From Planococcus circulans (GTDB taxonomy: Bacteria; Bacillota; Bacilli; Bacillales_A; Planococcaceae): a stretch of DNA of 64,000 nucleotides. Of this stretch, positions 8,018-16,799 are shown piece by piece; position 1 is the stretch's first letter; every line of letters begins with the position of its first letter. Below the pieces are notes generated by a model. That model was not told the DNA's origin, made no database searches, and was given only the letters and a program-made list of their open reading frames with translations. The stretch covers positions 1 to 64,000 of the forward strand of contig NZ_JAIQCL010000013.1 of the NCBI RefSeq assembly GCF_020023385.1. The letters are read 5' to 3'. The translations under genes were made by a program, and so were the position numbers.

Positions 8018-10945
8018 ATGTCCATCAAAATTAACGGCTCACCTGTCGAATTCGAACAGGGGAAAACCATTTTACAGGTGCTGAACGAAGAAAAAATTCT
8101 TCACCCGCAAATCTGTTATATGCCTGAAGTCGATCCGATCAAGACCTGCGATACATGCATCGTCGAAGTTGACGGAAAGCTTGTGCGCGCCTGCTCGACT
8201 CCGGCAACCGCTGGAATGGAAGTTCAACTGGCTTCCCCTCGCGCCAAAGAAGCGCAGACCGAAGCCATGGACCGGATTCTCGAAAACCATTTGCTGTACT
8301 GTACAGTCTGCGATAATAACAACGGCAATTGCAAAGTCCATAATACCGTCGACATGATGGAGATCGAGCATCAAAAATATCCGTTTGAACCGAAATGTAC
8401 AGTCGATGAAGTCGATTTGACCAACCCCTTCTACCGCTACGATCCGAACCAGTGCATCGCCTGCGGCCAATGCGTAGAAGTCTGCCAGAACCTGCAGGTC
8501 AATGAAACGCTGACAATGGACTGGTCACGCGACCGGCCGATCGTCCTATGGGATGGCGGCGCCAAAATCAATGATTCTTCCTGCGTCAGCTGCGGCCAAT
8601 GCGTTACCGCCTGCCCATGCAATGCATTGATGGAAACGTCGATGCTTGGCGAAGCGGGCTTCATGACTGCCATTCCTGAAAAGATCCTTCAGCCGATGAT
8701 TGACTTGGTGAAAGATGTTGAACCAGGATACAGCGGCATCATGGCTGTATCCGACGCTGAAGCTAAGATGCGTGAAACACGGACGAAAAAGACCAAAACC
8801 GTCTGCACATTTTGCGGCGTCGGCTGTTCATTTGAAATTTGGACAAAAGACCGCGAAATCCTGAAGATCCAGCCGGTTTCAGAAGCTCCGGCAAATGCGA
8901 TTTCCACTTGTGTGAAAGGCAAATTCGGCTGGGATTTCGTCAACAGCGAAGAGCGCATCACCACTCCCCTGATCCGAAAAAATGGCGAGTTCGTTGAAGC
9001 CAGCTGGGAAGAGGCGCTTGATCTGGTCGCTTCAAAATTCAAAACGATCAAAGAAAAAAACGGCAAAGATTCCATCGGTGTCATTTCTTCTTCAAAAATC
9101 ACCAATGAAGACAATTACATCATCCAAAAGCTGAGCCGTCAGGTATTTGAAACGAATAACGTGGACAATTGCTCACGCTACTGCCAGTCCCCAGCGACGG
9201 ACGGATTGTTCCGCACAGTCGGAATGGGTGGCGATGCCGGTACGATCAAAGACATTGCGAGCGCCGGTCTTGTCATCATCGTAGGAGCCAATCCTGCAGA
9301 AGGTCATCCCGTGTTAGCGACTCGCGTCAAACGTGCCCATAAATTGCACGGCCAGAAATTGATTGTGGCCGATATGCGTAAAAATGAAATGGCTGAGCGT
9401 TCGGATATATTCATTACACCGAAGCAAGGAACAGACCAGGTATGGCTTATGGCCGTCACGAAATACATGATCGACCAGGGCTGGCACGATCAGCAGTTCA
9501 TCGATGACAATGTCAATTATTTCAATGACTTTAAAGAAGTGCTTGACCAATATACATTGGAATATGCTGAACAACGCAGCGGCGTGTCGAAAGAAATCTT
9601 GATCCGCACAGCTGAAATGATCCGTGATGCTGATGGCACCTGTATCCTTTGGGGTATGGGCGTTACACAAAACACCGGCGGTTCAGATACATCAGCCGCA
9701 ATTTCCAATCTTTTGCTGGCAACAGGCAATTACCGCCGTCCCGGTGCAGGCGCTTACCCGCTTCGCGGCCACAATAATGTGCAAGGCGCCTGCGACATGG
9801 GTTCATTGCCAGGGTGGCTGCCAGGTTATCAGCATGTGACCGATGACAATGCCCGCCAGAAATTTGAACGGGCTTATGGCGTGAAAATCGATGACAAGCC
9901 GGGTATGGACAATATCCAAATGCTGCAGGCTGTTGACGAAGGCATTATGAAAGCGATGTATGTCGTCGGTGAAGATATGGCTTTGGTGGATTCCAACGCC
10001 AACCATGTAGATGAAGTGTTAGCAAAACTCGACTTCTTCGTAGTCCAGGACATCTTCTTCTCCCGGACGGCACAATATGCGGACGTCATTCTTCCGGCAG
10101 CGCCATCGCTTGAGAAAGATGGCACTTTCACCAACACTGAACGCCGCGTCCAGCGTCTGTACAAAGCACTTCCGGAACTTGGCCAGTCAAAAGCGGATTG
10201 GTGGATTGTCCAGGAAATCGCCAATCGTCTGGGTGCAGGCTGGAACTACAGCCATCCAAGTGAAATTTTTGCGGAAATGGCCAGTCTGTCTCCCTTGTTC
10301 GCGAAAGCGGATTACGCTTCTATGGAAGGCTGGAACAGCTTCCTTTGGGGCAGCCTCGAAGGAGAAAGCACGCCGCTCCTGTATGTCGATGGCTTTAATT
10401 TCCCGGATAAAAAAGCACGCTTCGCCTTATCCGATTGGGTGGAACCCGTTGTCTTCCCAGAAGAATATGATCTTCATATCAATAACGGACGCCTGTTGGA
10501 ACATTTCCATGAAGGCAATATGACCGATAAATCCAGAGGCATCATTTCGAAACTGCCAGAGACCTTCGTTGAAGTATCTCCGCAACTGGCAAAAGAACGC
10601 GGGCTTGAAGACGGATCAACTGTCCGACTTGTCTCCCCTTACGGCGCATTGAAACTGCCGGTCATTGTAACCAAACGAGTGAAAGGAAACGAACTGTTCC
10701 TTCCGATGAACTCGACGAAAAAAGAAACGGCCATCAATTTCCTGACAGGCCCTGCCGTCGATCAACGGACCAATACGCCGGCCTACAAGCAGACCAAAGT
10801 CCGTATGGAAGTGCTGAAGGATCATGTTAAACGCCCGTTGCCAAAATCGAATCCGCGGGATAAGAAACGGACGCCAGTATCCGGCATTGAAGTGGAACGC
10901 AAATGGGCACGTGAAGGCTATGTGCATTTGACAGATCAACGATAG
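8018..10945 (+). CDS. Formate dehydrogenase, catalytic alpha subunit (FdhF/YrhE type)
   Basis: A 975-residue cytoplasmic molybdo-iron-sulfur enzyme that oxidises formate to CO2. Domains in order: a 2Fe-2S ferredoxin domain (residues 1-80), a His-Cys 4Fe-4S motif of the NuoG type (HLLYCTVCDNNNGNC, about 90-105), two 4Fe-4S ferredoxin motifs (CIACGQCVEVC and CVSCGQCVTACPC, about 145-210), then the molybdopterin oxidoreductase region opening with CTFCGVGC. The metal ligand is Cys rather than selenocysteine (NCSRYCQSP), and the C-terminal molydopterin dinucleotide-binding domain is present. AGGAGG lies 7 bases before ATG 8018; the open frame continues upstream only through the leader. The electron acceptor is not clear from sequence. 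Confidence 0.93.
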   Translation: MSIKINGSPVEFEQGKTILQVLNEEKILHPQICYMPEVDPIKTCDTCIVEVDGKLVRACSTPATAGMEVQLASPRAKEAQTEAMDRILENHLLYCTVCDNNNGNCKVHNTVDMMEIEHQKYPFEPKCTVDEVDLTNPFYRYDPNQCIACGQCVEVCQNLQVNETLTMDWSRDRPIVLWDGGAKINDSSCVSCGQCVTACPCNALMETSMLGEAGFMTAIPEKILQPMIDLVKDVEPGYSGIMAVSDAEAKMRETRTKKTKTVCTFCGVGCSFEIWTKDREILKIQPVSEAPANAISTCVKGKFGWDFVNSEERITTPLIRKNGEFVEASWEEALDLVASKFKTIKEKNGKDSIGVISSSKITNEDNYIIQKLSRQVFETNNVDNCSRYCQSPATDGLFRTVGMGGDAGTIKDIASAGLVIIVGANPAEGHPVLATRVKRAHKLHGQKLIVADMRKNEMAERSDIFITPKQGTDQVWLMAVTKYMIDQGWHDQQFIDDNVNYFNDFKEVLDQYTLEYAEQRSGVSKEILIRTAEMIRDADGTCILWGMGVTQNTGGSDTSAAISNLLLATGNYRRPGAGAYPLRGHNNVQGACDMGSLPGWLPGYQHVTDDNARQKFERAYGVKIDDKPGMDNIQMLQAVDEGIMKAMYVVGEDMALVDSNANHVDEVLAKLDFFVVQDIFFSRTAQYADVILPAAPSLEKDGTFTNTERRVQRLYKALPELGQSKADWWIVQEIANRLGAGWNYSHPSEIFAEMASLSPLFAKADYASMEGWNSFLWGSLEGESTPLLYVDGFNFPDKKARFALSDWVEPVVFPEEYDLHINNGRLLEHFHEGNMTDKSRGIISKLPETFVEVSPQLAKERGLEDGSTVRLVSPYGALKLPVIVTKRVKGNELFLPMNSTKKETAINFLTGPAVDQRTNTPAYKQTKVRMEVLKDHVKRPLPKSNPRDKKRTPVSGIEVERKWAREGYVHLTDQR

Positions 10946-10959
10946 AAAGGTGATGTCCT

Positions 10960-11439
10960 ATGGCAAGTCCAATAACGCAGATCAAGAAGAAGGAATGGAC
11001 CGCTGAAGAAATCCGTCAGCAAAAGCTTTATGAACTGGAAACATTGATTGCCGAACAGGATCAGGCACTCAATAAACTGTTAGCCATCACGGGGAATTTG
11101 GACGATGCAGGCGTTCTCGATGCGATTCTAGCGATGGTCAAAGCAAAAGAAGGCATTGCTGAAGTGGTGATGGAACAAGCGACGCGTGAACCGGTGACCA
11201 ATCTCATCAATAACATGATGAGTGCTGCCGGTGCATTGACGGCAATTGACCCCGCGTCAACGGGCAAACTGGCTTCAAGTGTCGTGAACGGCTTGAAAGA
11301 AGCGGAAACGCAGAATCAGAACGGCAAAAAACTCGGCGTGTTTCAGCTGTTGAAGGCCTTTAGAGATCCTGATATCAACCGCACCATCAAGTTCGGCCTT
11401 AACTTCCTGAAAGGCATGGGAAAAGGATTGGATCGTTAA
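10960..11439 (+). CDS. DUF1641 formate dehydrogenase partner protein (YrhD/YjgD type)
   Basis: A 159-residue soluble helical protein with the DUF1641 core (about residues 60-140). It follows the dehydrogenase by 14 bases with an AAAGGTGATG ribosome site and shares its terminator. The same pairing occurs in Bacillus as yrhE-yrhD and yjgC-yjgD, which supports a small partner subunit or assembly factor. No cysteine motif is present, so it is not an electron carrier by itself. Confidence 0.85.
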   Translation: MASPITQIKKKEWTAEEIRQQKLYELETLIAEQDQALNKLLAITGNLDDAGVLDAILAMVKAKEGIAEVVMEQATREPVTNLINNMMSAAGALTAIDPASTGKLASSVVNGLKEAETQNQNGKKLGVFQLLKAFRDPDINRTIKFGLNFLKGMGKGLDR

Positions 11440-11467
11440 GAATTTCGAAATGCATATTTATCTATAG

Positions 11468-11507
11468 AAACAGCCGCAGCTTTGAAGAAAGCCGCGGCTG
11501 TTTTTTA
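11468..11507 (+). terminator. Terminator of formate dehydrogenase operon
   Basis: Stem AAACAGCCGC with GCGGCTGTTT, closed by an inner GCTTT-GAAG-AAAGC hairpin, followed by a T-run. Confidence 0.85.
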
Positions 11508-11839
11508 CTTTCTACTGGTGAATCAAACAGCAACCTCAAAACGCCTCTATTATATAGAAGGAACTGTATAGAGTTTGTGGGTGATTCCCCTCTTCCCTCC
11601 AGCCTAAGCATAGGATTCATCTGCCGCTATTTTTGTGTTCCTTCTATATATAACTCTGTAGGTTTATTGCTCGTGTATAACAACTCTTTCCCCTACATAA
11701 CTTTCTATGGGTGTTTTAGGAAATTAGATTGCAACAACCTGTCAGAATACTCGAACTCCTTTGTCGCTGAATATGTGCTTTTATCATCAAATACTCGCTT
11801 TTATCCATTTTTCAAGACAACTCTCCCTTTCTGTTATAT
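11508..11839. other. Intergenic region upstream of aceA with a long-spaced inverted repeat
   Basis: No gene is supported here. The 14-base word TATATAGAAGGAAC (11551-11564) recurs as its exact reverse complement at 11637-11650. Related degenerate words (AACTCTGTAGG, AACTTTCTATGG) follow. A possible aceA promoter is AAGACA (11814-11819), 17 bases, TATATT (11837-11842); it is weak. Confidence 0.4.
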
Positions 11840-11887
11840 ATTAATTAACAAGAAAACAAACTGTATTAATACAGATTGTTAATTAAT
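11840..11887. promoter_or_regulatory. Nested palindrome in the aceA leader
   Basis: ATTAATTAACAA (11840-11851) and TTGTTAATTAAT (11876-11887) are exact complements and enclose a perfect 14-base palindrome CTGTATTAATACAG (11861-11874). The structure ends 27 bases before the aceA start. It may be a double operator or an RNA cruciform-like leader; no regulator is identified. Confidence 0.45.
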
Positions 11888-11914
11888 TTCTCAAATCAGA
11901 AAGGGATGGATGAC

Positions 11915-13207
11915 ATGACAACAAACAAACAACAACAAATCGAGGAACTGAATAAAAGCTGGGAACAGGACGAACGCTGGAACGGCATTGAACGTTCGTA
12001 TACAGCTGAGGAAGTTGTAAAACTTCGCGGTTCGATCCAGATAGAACATACATTGGCGAGAAAAGGCGCTGAACGATTGTTTAAATCGATTCATGAAGAA
12101 GATTTTGTAAATGCTTTGGGTGCTCTAACTGGTAACCAGGCAGTTCAACAGGTTAAGGCAGGCTTAAAAGCAATCTACCTGAGCGGCTGGCAAGTAGCTG
12201 CAGATGCTAACTCTGCAGGCCAAATGTACCCAGACCAAAGTTTGTACCCTGTCAATTCAGTACCAGATGTAGTAAAGAAAATTAACCAAGCGCTTCAACG
12301 TGCAGATCAAATCGACGGCGTTGAAGGTACAGAAGGTTTTGACTGGTTCGCACCAATCGTAGCAGATGCTGAAGCTGGCTTTGGCGGACCGTTGAATGTC
12401 TACGAATTGATGAAAGCGATGATCGAAGCAGGCGCTGCTGGCGTACACTTTGAAGACCAATTGGCTTCCGAGAAAAAATGCGGACATTTGGGCGGCAAGG
12501 TATTGCTTCCAACTCAAAATGCGATTAGAAATTTGGTTTCTGCTCGATTGGCGTCTGATGTACTTGGCGTACCGACCATCATCATCGCGCGTACGGATGC
12601 AGATGCAGCTGACTTGATCACAAGCGACATCGATCCACGCGACCATGCCTTCATCACAGGCGAACGCACACCAGAAGGCTTCTATCGTACGAACGCTGGT
12701 ATCGACCAAGCTATTGCACGCGGCCTGGCATACGCACCTTATGCGGATCTTGTCTGGTGTGAAACTTCTCACCCGAACCTGGAAGAAGCTCAACAATTCG
12801 CGGATGCAATCCATGCAGAATTCCCAGGCAAATTGCTTGCTTACAACTGCTCGCCTTCATTCAACTGGAAAGCAAAGCTTGATGAAGAAACAATTGCGAA
12901 ATACCAGGTTGAACTTGGCAAGATGGGCTACAAGTTCCAGTTCGTTACACTGGCTGGCTTCCACTCATTGAACCACAGCATGTTCGAACTTGCTCACGAT
13001 TACAAAGACAACGGCATGGCGGCATACTCGAAACTGCAGCAAGCTGAATTCGCCAACGAATCGAAAGGCTACACAGCAACACGTCACCAGCGTGAAGTTG
13101 GGACAAGCTACTTCGATGAGATCTCACAGATCGTATCTGGTGGAACAAGCTCAACTACAGCTATGAAGGGCTCGACTGAAACAGCTCAATTCACAACAAC
13201 TAAGTAA
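11915..13207 (+). CDS. aceA: Isocitrate lyase
   Basis: Isocitrate lyase splits isocitrate to glyoxylate and succinate, the first step of the glyoxylate bypass for growth on acetate or fatty acids. The catalytic loop [13 protein letters not shown] (about residues 192-204) is intact, as are the metal-binding DAEAGFGG and EDQLASE segments and YNCSPSFNW. The length of 430 residues is normal. The start at 11915 was preferred because AAGGG lies 9 bases upstream; ATG 11906 would be too close. Malate synthase is not adjacent in this window. The 5' region holds a striking nested palindrome, so dedicated regulation is likely. Confidence 0.95.
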   Translation: MTTNKQQQIEELNKSWEQDERWNGIERSYTAEEVVKLRGSIQIEHTLARKGAERLFKSIHEEDFVNALGALTGNQAVQQVKAGLKAIYLSGWQVAADANSAGQMYPDQSLYPVNSVPDVVKKINQALQRADQIDGVEGTEGFDWFAPIVADAEAGFGGPLNVYELMKAMIEAGAAGVHFEDQLASEKKCGHLGGKVLLPTQNAIRNLVSARLASDVLGVPTIIIARTDADAADLITSDIDPRDHAFITGERTPEGFYRTNAGIDQAIARGLAYAPYADLVWCETSHPNLEEAQQFADAIHAEFPGKLLAYNCSPSFNWKAKLDEETIAKYQVELGKMGYKFQFVTLAGFHSLNHSMFELAHDYKDNGMAAYSKLQQAEFANESKGYTATRHQREVGTSYFDEISQIVSGGTSSTTAMKGSTETAQFTTTK

Positions 13208-13285
13208 GCGAACAATACCTGTCGATTAGCATCCATTCCTACGCCACGGCATTCAAACCAAACTAACCTATTGGAGGAGATCATT

Positions 13286-13414
13286 ATGAAAACGACTAAA
13301 ACATATGAGACACGCTCAATGAAAGAATGCCGCGAGTGCGGATGCGAAATCAAGGAGCAGCACCAGTCAATCATTTACGAATGCGAACGCTGCATGTGCA
13401 AGCAAGACGAATAG
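13286..13414 (+). CDS. Small zinc-ribbon protein (YhfH-like), 42 aa
   Basis: This short gene has a strong ribosome site (TTGGAGGAGATCATT before ATG) and a terminator 6 bases after the stop. The 42-residue product carries two CXXC pairs, CREC (residues 15-18) and CERC (33-36), around a KEQHQS segment. That pattern matches small YhfH-type proteins of Bacillales, for which no function is established. It probably binds zinc. It follows aceA by 78 bases with no terminator in between, so it may be the second gene of the aceA transcript. Confidence 0.75.
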   Translation: MKTTKTYETRSMKECRECGCEIKEQHQSIIYECERCMCKQDE

Positions 13415-13420
13415 AACTTA

Positions 13421-13456
13421 CAAAACCCACTCGGCAGATCGAGTGGGTTTTGTTTT
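13421..13456. terminator. Bidirectional terminator
   Basis: A 13-bp perfect stem CAAAACCCACTCG with its complement and a T-run on the plus strand. It closes the aceA/zinc-ribbon transcript and can also end the convergent methyltransferase operon. Confidence 0.85.
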
Positions 13457-13462
13457 GCCTTT

Positions 13463-14170
13463 TTACTTTTTAAGTGCCTTCAAGATCAGGAAATTCGGGC
13501 TTTTCATCAGCCTGCCGTATTGTTCGGGTGCCAGTTCCTTGAATAGCTGTGTGGGTTTCGGCTCTGTTACATGTTCAATTGAAAATTCAACAAGCAAATT
13601 GTTGAGGACCTCACTCAACGGCCTTCTGTAAAATGGCACATGATAGGTCTTTCCAGCTTTATTCCATTGATCGACAATCAGCTCGGTGGAAAAATACTGT
13701 GATTCCTCCAAAAGCTGAAGATCTGTCAACGGATGATGGATCGACAACAAAAAGCTCCCGCCCCGCTTCAATACCCGACTGAGTTCAGCAAAAACAGCCG
13801 GCCAGTCCTTCAAGTAATGCAGTGTCAGCGAACTGACGATAAAATCAAAGCTGTGGTCCTCAAATGGCAAGGGTTCTTCCAAGTCCAGACAGTGCACATC
13901 AGCATTTTCACCCATCAGCTTTTTAGTGGAAGCGATCATTTCAGGACTCATGTCAACGCTCGTCACTTGCGCCCCTCTGTCGGCTAATTGCCGGGAATAC
14001 CAACCTGCCGAACAACCCGCGTCGAGTACACGTTGCCCGCCCAGATCAACCGGAATATGCTGCATCATTGCAGGTCTTTCATATTGCGTATTGTACAGGT
14101 TGTTCGCGTCTTCCATCGTTTCATAGACGCCTGCCAATTCGTTGAATGTCTCCAGCACTTGCTTTTTCAT
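13463..14170 (-). CDS. Class I SAM-dependent methyltransferase
   Basis: A 235-residue soluble methyltransferase of the Methyltransf_11/25 type. Motif I is VLDAGCSAGWYSRQLA (about residues 48-63), followed by VDMSPEMI (motif II, ribose-binding acid), LDLEEPLPFEDHSFDFI and the post-motif LSRVLKRGGSFLLSIHHP. The substrate is unknown; similarity to UbiE/YcgJ-type enzymes is only at the fold level. It overlaps the upstream acetyltransferase by an ATGA junction, so the two are translationally coupled. Confidence 0.85.
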   Translation of the reverse strand: MKKQVLETFNELAGVYETMEDANNLYNTQYERPAMMQHIPVDLGGQRVLDAGCSAGWYSRQLADRGAQVTSVDMSPEMIASTKKLMGENADVHCLDLEEPLPFEDHSFDFIVSSLTLHYLKDWPAVFAELSRVLKRGGSFLLSIHHPLTDLQLLEESQYFSTELIVDQWNKAGKTYHVPFYRRPLSEVLNNLLVEFSIEHVTEPKPTQLFKELAPEQYGRLMKSPNFLILKALKK

Positions 14171-14742
14171 CGTTCATCCCCCTGAGTCATCAATTTTTCC
14201 GCTTCTTGTCTGTTGATTTTGTACAGCACATGCTTTTTCAACGGACTCTCTTGCCCCAGCTTCGGATGCTCGAACTCGCCTATTTTTGTCATTCCAATCC
14301 GCTTCATGACGGTTTCAGAGGGTTGGTTGATCACCGAAGTGAACGAATAGACTTGAGTCATGCCCAGCGGACCGAACGCATAGGTTAAACAGGCTCTCGC
14401 CCCTTCGACAGCGTAGCCCTGTTTCCAAAAGCGTTTCTCCAGCCGCCATCCGATCTCCGCTGCTCCCTGTCCTTCAATCGGCATTGTTATTTCAAGCAGC
14501 CCGATAAAGCCGATAAACACTCCATCTTCTTTCCGATCCACTGCCCACATTGTATAGCCTTTTTCCTCCATATGCGTTTCGAATCGCTCAATCAACCGGG
14601 CAGCTTCTTCTTTTGCCAACGGCTTCGGAAAATACTGCATCACTTCCGGATCCGCAGTCATAACTGCGAACGGATTCCGGTCCCTTTCTTTCCAGCACCT
14701 AAAACCCAGCCGCTGTGATTCAAAAAGATATTTTGTGCCCAT
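14167..14742 (-). CDS. GNAT family N-acetyltransferase (RimJ/RimL-like)
   Basis: A 191-residue acetyltransferase of the Acetyltransf_3 type. It begins with the usual ESQRLGFRCWKERD strand-helix, then IGFIGLLE, EIGWRLEKRFWKQGYAVEGA (acetyl-CoA pyrophosphate-binding region around residues 97-116) and a C-terminal SFTSVINQPSETVMKRIGM segment. The acceptor is unknown; relatives modify ribosomal proteins, small amines or antibiotics. First gene of a two-gene operon with the methyltransferase. Confidence 0.85.
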   Translation of the reverse strand: MGTKYLFESQRLGFRCWKERDRNPFAVMTADPEVMQYFPKPLAKEEAARLIERFETHMEEKGYTMWAVDRKEDGVFIGFIGLLEITMPIEGQGAAEIGWRLEKRFWKQGYAVEGARACLTYAFGPLGMTQVYSFTSVINQPSETVMKRIGMTKIGEFEHPKLGQESPLKKHVLYKINRQEAEKLMTQGDER

Positions 14743-15055
14743 TCGCTTCCCCCTTTCTTCCAGTGGTATCTCCTTTTCCTTTAATTATATTTTACCAGAA
14801 ACAGTCATTTCCGAAAGCTGTACACGCCATTGTCACTTTCAAGGCTCTAATTCAGCAAAAACTCGTATTAAGTTCAAAATTTAAAAAATAAAGATTGCAA
14901 AATGCATTATTTTTTTGCATTATTATAGATAGAGATAATTATTAATGCAAAAATATTTTGCGGTAACTTTTTTCTCCTTAATTTATACCTTCATTTCCAT
15001 CCTTTCAACAATTTGTTCCGTTAAAAAATACAGAGAAGATTGGGGCAATAAAAAA

Positions 15056-16030
15056 ATGATCGTTAAAAATTTCTTCATCCACCTATCAGAAAACCAACTC
15101 TTAAATAAAGCAGCACAAAACTACGGCTTCAAGCTGGGCGCCCACAGTGTCGTAGCCGGAACCAATATCGAAGAAGCTATTGACAGCATCAAGGAATTGA
15201 ATGCACAAGGCATCAGCTGCACCATCGATAATCTAGGGGAATTTGTCCACGACAAAGCAGAAGCACTGGAAGCTAAAAATCAGATCCTGGGTGTCGTGGA
15301 TGCCATCCATAACCATCAAGTGGATGCGCACATTTCCTTAAAGCCGTCACAACTCGGATTGGATATCGATTATGATTTTTGCTTGGAAAACATTAAAGAA
15401 ATTGTCGCTAAATCAGCCGACTATGGTATTTTCATCAATTTTGATATGGAAAACTATGCGCGCCTTCAACCTTCATTTGACTTATTGGATGAATTGTCGA
15501 AAGACTTCAATAATATTGGGACGGTCATTCAATCCTATTTCATCAGAGCTGAAGAAGATATCAAGAAATACAGCAATTACCGGTTGCGCATTGTCAAAGG
15601 CGCATACAAAGAGCCGGAAGAAGTGGCATATCAAAGCAAAGAAGAAATCGATGCCAACTTCATTGAATTGATCGAATACCACTTAGTGAATGGCAAATTC
15701 ACCTCTATTGCGACACATGACCATAACGTCATCGAACATGTGAAGCAATTTGTGGTTGACCACAACATTCCAAACGAAAAATTTGAATTCCAGATGCTTT
15801 ACGGCTTCCGTAAGGAAATGCAGTTGGAGCTTGCCAAACAGGGCTATAATTTCTGTACATATATTCCTTTCGGGACAGACTGGTATGGCTATTTCATGCG
15901 CAGACTGGCAGAACGTCCACAGAACTTGAACCTGGTCGTAAAGCAGGTATTCACCAAAAAGACCAATGCAGCGATCGGCATGGTAGCCGGAGCATTCCTG
16001 CTCGGCCGTCTGGTTGGGAAGAAATCGTAA
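15056..16030 (+). CDS. Proline dehydrogenase
   Basis: An FAD enzyme of the PutB/FadM type that oxidises proline to delta-1-pyrroline-5-carboxylate. Family motifs include LRIVKGAYKEP, ATHDHNVI, FEFQMLYGFRKEMQ and the flavin/proline-binding YIPFGTDWYGYFMRRLAERP near the C-terminus. The start at 15056 aligns with Bacillus homologues and gives 324 residues. The 37 extra upstream residues of the longer frame are rejected: they read a hydrophobic stretch with no ribosome site. The C-terminal AAIGMVAGAFLLGRLVG is mildly hydrophobic and may touch the membrane. A P5C dehydrogenase gene is not adjacent. The promoter region (14885-14926) is AT-rich with a TTGCAA and CATTAT pair. Confidence 0.9.
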   Translation: MIVKNFFIHLSENQLLNKAAQNYGFKLGAHSVVAGTNIEEAIDSIKELNAQGISCTIDNLGEFVHDKAEALEAKNQILGVVDAIHNHQVDAHISLKPSQLGLDIDYDFCLENIKEIVAKSADYGIFINFDMENYARLQPSFDLLDELSKDFNNIGTVIQSYFIRAEEDIKKYSNYRLRIVKGAYKEPEEVAYQSKEEIDANFIELIEYHLVNGKFTSIATHDHNVIEHVKQFVVDHNIPNEKFEFQMLYGFRKEMQLELAKQGYNFCTYIPFGTDWYGYFMRRLAERPQNLNLVVKQVFTKKTNAAIGMVAGAFLLGRLVGKKS

Positions 16031-16094
16031 GCCGCATTCTGAGGTCAAATCCGCTTTGACGGAGATTACCACGGACCGATGAACCTATGAAATG

Positions 16095-16134
16095 AAAAAA
16101 ACCTGCAGGCCTTCAAAAGGCTTGCAGGTTTTTT
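16095..16134. terminator. Bidirectional terminator
   Basis: Stem ACCTGCAGGCC with GGCTTGCAGGT (one G-T pair) flanked by A-run and T-run, between proline dehydrogenase and the convergent DUF488 gene. Confidence 0.85.
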
Positions 16135-16162
16135 CAATAGGTGGATTCATTTCGGATTCTCT

Positions 16163-16714
16163 TTATCCATCTGCAGGATAAGTGACTGTACCATCCTTAT
16201 CCACAACTGCCTCTGCTCCCCACATGCCCACTTTGTGCTCAACAATATCAACGGTTCCATTTTTTCCATCGATGATGTGCAAAACACGGTGACCATTCGC
16301 GGTCAGGTAATTGCTGATCAGCAACCGGTGGCAACGTGCAGGGTGACGTTCCGAACAGCAGTAAGCCGTCCGTTTGACAGCCGCTTTCTCCAGCAGTTCT
16401 TCAATGCCTTCTTGAAATTCTTCCGTCAACGTATAATCCGCATAGTTGTGAAAAGACTGGTTGCGCCAGCCTGCATTGCGGTCTTCCTGTCCGTCTTTCG
16501 ATTTCCGGCGTCTGCCGCCAAGTTTCGGAAGGTGTTCATAAGTGATTCCTTCAGCTTCAAGCCAGACAGGAAATTCATCTTTGGAAAACTGCGGCCATTT
16601 GCGGCTTCCTGGAAACGCCCGGACATCTCCCAGGAGTTCGATGCCCGTTTCTTTCAGCATAGCATCGAACACTTCCCGTGAGTGGCTTGAATGGCCGATG
16701 GTATAGATATCCAT
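16163..16714 (-). CDS. DUF488 family protein
   Basis: A 183-residue protein of the DUF488 family. The hallmark N-terminus MDIYTIGHSSHS is followed by LLGDVRAFPGSRKWPQFS, LPKLGGRR and the CCSERHPARCHR segment, which holds the conserved Cys-His cluster. The biochemical function of the family is not established; a nucleic-acid or stress-related role has been proposed from structures. It is read alone and ends at the bidirectional terminator. Confidence 0.85.
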   Translation of the reverse strand: MDIYTIGHSSHSREVFDAMLKETGIELLGDVRAFPGSRKWPQFSKDEFPVWLEAEGITYEHLPKLGGRRRKSKDGQEDRNAGWRNQSFHNYADYTLTEEFQEGIEELLEKAAVKRTAYCCSERHPARCHRLLISNYLTANGHRVLHIIDGKNGTVDIVEHKVGMWGAEAVVDKDGTVTYPADG

Positions 16715-16799
16715 TTAGAAAAACCGCCTCCCCAATTCGTTCTTTCTTTCCTATTCCTTTGAATAGAAGCAATTAAACATGGAGAAGAGAGGCGATGCA

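Noticed and set aside
11840..11887. Rex binding site upstream of aceA
   Set aside because: The TTAACAA and TTGTTAA halves point the opposite way from the Rex consensus.
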